A stretch of DNA of 45,362 nt. It comes from Chitinispirillum sp. (GTDB lineage: Bacteria; Fibrobacterota; Chitinivibrionia; Chitinivibrionales; Chitinispirillaceae). Both the position numbers and the translations under genes were made by a program. This document shows, in pieces, positions 42,550 to 45,362 of the stretch. The stretch covers positions 1-45,362 of the forward strand of contig SKJJ01000061.1 of the NCBI GenBank assembly GCA_007115975.1, read 5' to 3'. The notes beneath the pieces were generated by a model. It did no database searches. It was not told where the DNA came from and saw only the letters and a program-made list of their open reading frames with translations. Numbering within the stretch: position 1 is the first letter of the stretch; every line of letters begins with the position of its first letter.

Positions 42550-43830
42550 ATGAATTTTATTGAAGAGCTGCGTTGGCGGGGAATGATTCACGACATCACT
42601 CCGGGAACGGAAGAAAAACTTCTTGAGCGGGCTGCAAGCGGATATGTAGGGTTTGACCCCACAGGAGAATCGTTGCATATAGGACATCTGCTGCCAATAA
42701 TGATATTGATGCACTTTCAGCGCTGTGGCCACAAACCCATTGCCCTTGTTGGGGGTGCCACCGGTATGATCGGTGATCCGTCCGGAAAATCTGAAGAACG
42801 GAATCTGCTCTCGGCTGAAGAGATTGAGTATAATCAGAAAAGTATTAAGGCTCAGCTTGAAAAATTTCTTGATTTTTCCGACAAGCAAAACAGAGCGGAA
42901 GTAGTAAACAACTACGATTGGTTTAAGGATATAGCCCTGCTCGATTTTCTGCGCGATGTGGGTAAGCATCTCACGGTTAATTATATGATGTCAAAGGATT
43001 CGGTGAAAAAAAGGTATGATCAGGGTATCTCATTCACCGAGTTCAGCTATCAGCTCCTGCAGGGGTATGACTTTTACTGGCTCTATACTAATAAGAATTG
43101 CCAGCTGCAGATGGGGGGCTCTGATCAGTGGGGGAATATCACTTCAGGAACAGAGCTTGTCAGAAGAAAGGCCGGTGGTGACTGCTATGCTCTCACCTGT
43201 CCGCTTCTGACAAGATCTGACGGAAAAAAATTTGGTAAATCAGAGGGCGGGGAGAGCGTTTGGCTTGATCCCCGGATGACCTCTCCGTATAAATTTTACC
43301 AGTACTGGCTTAACTGCACCGATGAGGATGCCGCAAAGTTGCTTAAAATCTTCACTCTGCTTCCAAAAGAGTACATCGGGGAACTCCAACAGAAACATGC
43401 GGAGGCTCCCCATGAGCGGATAATGCAAAAAGAGCTGGCCAAAGAGGTGACTGTTAGGGTACACTCTTTGCAGGATTACACTACGGCCCAGGGAGCTTCG
43501 GAGATCCTCTTTGGCAGAGGATCTGCAGAGGCGTTAAGGAGCTTGTCCGAAAAAGATTTTCTTTCAATTTTCGAAGGTGTGCCTCAGGCAAACATCAGTA
43601 AAACCGAACTTGAAAGCGGCATAAACATTCTCGATATGGTTTCAGAAAAAAGCGCGATGTTCGGATCAAAGGGCGAAGCAAAAAGGTTGATTGCTCAGGG
43701 TGGCCTCATGATCAACAAACAAAAAATAACCGACCAGAACCTTATGGTCGATGCATCTGCACTTGTTAATGATAAATACATTCTTCTTCAAAAAGGGAAA
43801 AAGAACTATTTTGTAATAAGTGTGGCCTGA
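42550..43830 (+). CDS. tyrS: Tyrosyl-tRNA synthetase
   Basis: A 426-residue class I synthetase that charges tRNA-Tyr. HIGH motif is HIGH (43-46) in [11 protein letters not shown], with the Tyr/adenylate pocket DPTGESLH and [22 protein letters not shown] appears as KFGKS. The C-terminal S4 RNA-binding domain is present ([17 protein letters not shown]). I start at the ATG at 42550; the upstream extension (from GTG 42478) is not conserved-looking and overlaps the leader repeat. Confidence 0.95.
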   Translation: MNFIEELRWRGMIHDITPGTEEKLLERAASGYVGFDPTGESLHIGHLLPIMILMHFQRCGHKPIALVGGATGMIGDPSGKSEERNLLSAEEIEYNQKSIKAQLEKFLDFSDKQNRAEVVNNYDWFKDIALLDFLRDVGKHLTVNYMMSKDSVKKRYDQGISFTEFSYQLLQGYDFYWLYTNKNCQLQMGGSDQWGNITSGTELVRRKAGGDCYALTCPLLTRSDGKKFGKSEGGESVWLDPRMTSPYKFYQYWLNCTDEDAAKLLKIFTLLPKEYIGELQQKHAEAPHERIMQKELAKEVTVRVHSLQDYTTAQGASEILFGRGSAEALRSLSEKDFLSIFEGVPQANISKTELESGINILDMVSEKSAMFGSKGEAKRLIAQGGLMINKQKITDQNLMVDASALVNDKYILLQKGKKNYFVISVA

Positions 43831-43848
43831 TTACGAAAACCGGATGGA

Positions 43849-44178
43849 TTATCCGTTTTTGAGACTCTTTCTCCTCTCATAGTGGAGAATAGGGTCACAC
43901 TTGCCGGGGAATTTCTCTGTCACCTTATCGAGGCAGCCGGTGTTGCTTAGCTTATCACAGCTCTTACAAACCTGTTCAAACCACTCATCACTTATTTGCG
44001 GTGGTTTTCCTGAGCTCTTATCACCGGTTGCTCCCAGGGTGTCGATCTTTTTTATTAACCCCTGTGCAACAACGGCAATCTGTTGAACCTGCTCCTGTGG
44101 TGCCTGTCGTGCAACAAGCTGTACGTATACTGAAAGTGCTTCCTTGATCAGCTCTTTTTCTTCGTTTGTTAATGACAT
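43849..44178 (-). CDS. Small Cys-containing protein, unknown
   Basis: A 109-residue soluble protein. Residues 1-45 are predicted helical (EEKELIKEALSVYVQLVARQAP). The C-terminal half has four cysteines (VCKSCDKLSNTGC...GKCDPIL), which could bind a metal or form disulfides. AGGAG lies seven bases before the ATG. It converges with tyrS and is divergent from the phosphatase gene. I recognise no family. Confidence 0.7.
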   Translation of the reverse strand: MSLTNEEKELIKEALSVYVQLVARQAPQEQVQQIAVVAQGLIKKIDTLGATGDKSSGKPPQISDEWFEQVCKSCDKLSNTGCLDKVTEKFPGKCDPILHYERRKSLKNG

Positions 44179-44269
44179 GGGTAATCTCCTGTGGGTTTTA
44201 TTGATAAAAATACTATTTTCTCTCTAAAGACAGTACTGTTTTGGTCGCTAATTACAACCGAAAGTGTAT

Positions 44270-44737
44270 ATGAATCTAATAGTTTTTATCTGCACAGGCA
44301 ACATCTGCCGAAGTCCAATGGCCGAGGGCATACTATTGAAAACGGTGAGTGAAACCCAAAAAAACGATTGCAAAGTAAGCTCAATGGGAATACACGGCCT
44401 TGACAGCCAACCCGCTTCGAAAAACTCTGTTCTGGCCTGCAGTGAGAAAAATATCGATATATCGGCCCACCGGTCACGCCCTCTGATTCCAGGTGAATTA
44501 GTAAAAGCTGATTTGATCTTTACCATGGAGCTTGTACACAAAGATTTTTTGAAACTTTTTTTCCCGGCAGTAGCGGATAAAACCTTTCTGCTGGGTTCAT
44601 GGCCCCAAAAAGAGACTAAAAAAGGAAATATCAAGGATCCAATCGGCAGGCCTTTAAAGGATTACCGAAAAGCCTTCGATCAGATTGAAAAACAGATCCA
44701 GAGAGTGTTTCCGTACGTTGTTCACTACCTGCCTTAG
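44270..44737 (+). CDS. Low-molecular-weight protein tyrosine phosphatase family
   Basis: A 155-residue LMW-PTP-fold protein. The active-site loop CTGNICRSP (CX5R) is at the N-terminus, and the catalytic Asp lies in IKDPIGRPLKDY. The substrate could be tyrosine-phosphorylated proteins or, in this superfamily, protein-arginine phosphate or arsenate; the HCX and loop residues do not decide. I use the ATG at 44270 rather than the GTG two codons earlier because the family begins with a short strand before the loop. Downstream are the repeat copies. Confidence 0.85.
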   Translation: MNLIVFICTGNICRSPMAEGILLKTVSETQKNDCKVSSMGIHGLDSQPASKNSVLACSEKNIDISAHRSRPLIPGELVKADLIFTMELVHKDFLKLFFPAVADKTFLLGSWPQKETKKGNIKDPIGRPLKDYRKAFDQIEKQIQRVFPYVVHYLP

Positions 44738-44864
44738 AGCGTAGTCGTTGTTGTATTAAGGTTTATATTTTCACCAGGATGGAAAATACTGTATCGGAAT
44801 GTCATACCCGAGTTGTTTATAGGGCATCCATTCGGGAATTATAAATATAAAAACTAAGGATGTA

Positions 44865-45210
44865 GAATTTGGGCGCCTGCCGAGGACGGCACCGGTTCTC
44901 CTCCATGCTCGCTTTCGCTCGGTACCGTTTATAGCGTTGCGCATCGGAACGCTCCACTTTTTTGATGTACTGGACAATCGGAATTGTCCACATTCCGTCC
45001 CCCCCTGGCGCGTTTTGCTCAGTAGTGTTTTTTGTAGGCACTCGGTTTTTCATTTATCTGAAAATCTGAGATAAAGAGTAACGGTACAAAGCCAAATCTT
45101 ACATCCCTCTCCTAACCCGGCACTCCCGCTGGTGGTCCCCCCGAACGTAAACTCACAATGTAGCCGAACCAAAGCCTCAAGGGGGAGACCTCCCGGCAGT
45201 ACAAATTCTT
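44865..45210 (+). repeat. Long dispersed non-coding repeat, copy B (complete)
   Basis: About 346 bp from GAATTTGGGCGCCTGCC to CGGCAGTACAAATTCTT. It contains GACGGCACCGGTTCTCC, a perfect 8-bp inverted repeat TGGACAAT-CGGA-ATTGTCCA (44971-44990), GGCGCGTTTTGCTCAGTAGT, AAAGAGTAACGGTAC and CAATGTAGCCGAACC. Blocks and order match copy A on the opposite strand. Confidence 0.88.
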
Positions 45211-45226
45211 ATAATTTTTTTATTCT

Positions 45227-45362
45227 GGGCGCCTGCCGAAGACGGCACCGGTTCTCCTCCATGCTCGCTTCACTCGGTGCCACGTTTATAACGCTGCGAG
45301 GACTCCGCGTTTGGAGGGCACTGGACAATCGGAATTGTCCACATTCCGTCCCCCCTGGCGCG
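45227..45362 (+). repeat. Long dispersed non-coding repeat, copy C (cut by window end)
   Basis: It starts GGGCGCCTGCCGAAGACGGC, as in copy B, and carries the same TGGACAAT...ATTGTCCA palindrome (45322-45341) and CCCCCTGGCGCG at the window end. Its spacer after the TCTCCTCCATGCTCGCTTC block differs from copy B. Copies B and C are tandem. Confidence 0.88.

Larger units (their letters stand above)
44738..45362. other. 625-bp gene-free region dominated by repeat copies
   Basis: After about 125 bp of AT-rich sequence, the region is filled by repeat copy B (44865-45210) and the start of copy C (45227 to the window end), arranged head to tail with only 16 bp between them. No coding region is supported. 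Confidence 0.7.

Noticed and set aside
44817-45053. Minus-strand 78-residue ORF inside repeat copy B
   Set aside because: It is not conserved as a frame in copies A or C, and has no ribosome-binding site.

Overview
The window (about 45 kb, moderate GC, no rRNA, no CRISPR array, no intact phage or transposase gene) reads as chromosomal DNA of a Gram-negative bacterium. Two large secreted proteins end in Ig-like domains resembling type IX secretion (T9SS) sorting domains. A metal-uptake operon includes an outer-membrane beta-barrel. Cyclic-nucleotide-binding domains are frequent (three proteins). I infer a member of the FCB group, most plausibly Fibrobacterota or a close relative; this is inference from protein flavour, not a phylogeny.

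Layout. 1-160: degenerate tRNA-His. 258-5141 (minus): alpha/beta hydrolase, a PL14-like secreted lyase with PKD and sorting domains, and a periplasmic-binding-domain histidine kinase. 5543-9725 (plus): an envelope sensor-like protein with an in-frame 18-bp tandem repeat, then a 1051-residue transporter-HEAT-cNMP fusion. 10455-14706 (minus): a five-gene metal-uptake operon (His-rich secreted protein, outer-membrane barrel, ZnuA-, ZnuC- and ZnuB-like proteins) with a Zur/Fur-like box upstream. 15231-22023: tadA (minus), then ffh-rpsP-rimM-trmD-rplS followed by two tandem cNMP-domain proteins and a SpoU methyltransferase. 22016-23188 (minus): PAS-GGDEF protein. 23598-27402 (plus): accD-accA-[5S carboxyltransferase fused to an AccB-type BCCP]. 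27691-30794 (minus): hemerythrin-like protein and a Ycf48-type propeller. 31493-32104: PAP2 phosphatase. 32199-35566 (minus): Fur-FeoA fusion regulator, feoA, feoB and a FeoB-associated small protein, with a Fur box in front. 36112-40677 (plus): small membrane protein, gmk, FHA-FHA-ABC transporter, Ser/Thr kinase, UPF0102 nuclease-like protein. 40933-44737: CaCA exchanger, tyrS, a small Cys protein, LMW phosphatase.

Working together. The most notable units are: (i) an acc cluster in which a pyruvate/oxaloacetate-type carboxyltransferase carries a full AccB-like tail, suggesting a transcarboxylase that could feed malonyl-CoA synthesis from oxaloacetate; (ii) a ferrous-iron operon controlled by a Fur protein with its own FeoA/SH3-like domain; (iii) a kinase next to an ABC exporter carrying two FHA phosphothreonine-reader domains; (iv) a trans-envelope metal importer operon.

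The intergenic DNA holds a family of long non-coding repeats (copies at 30945-31427, 44865-45210 and 45227-end, with fragments near 9736, 35900 and 40721). All calls rest on reading the sequence; no database search was run.
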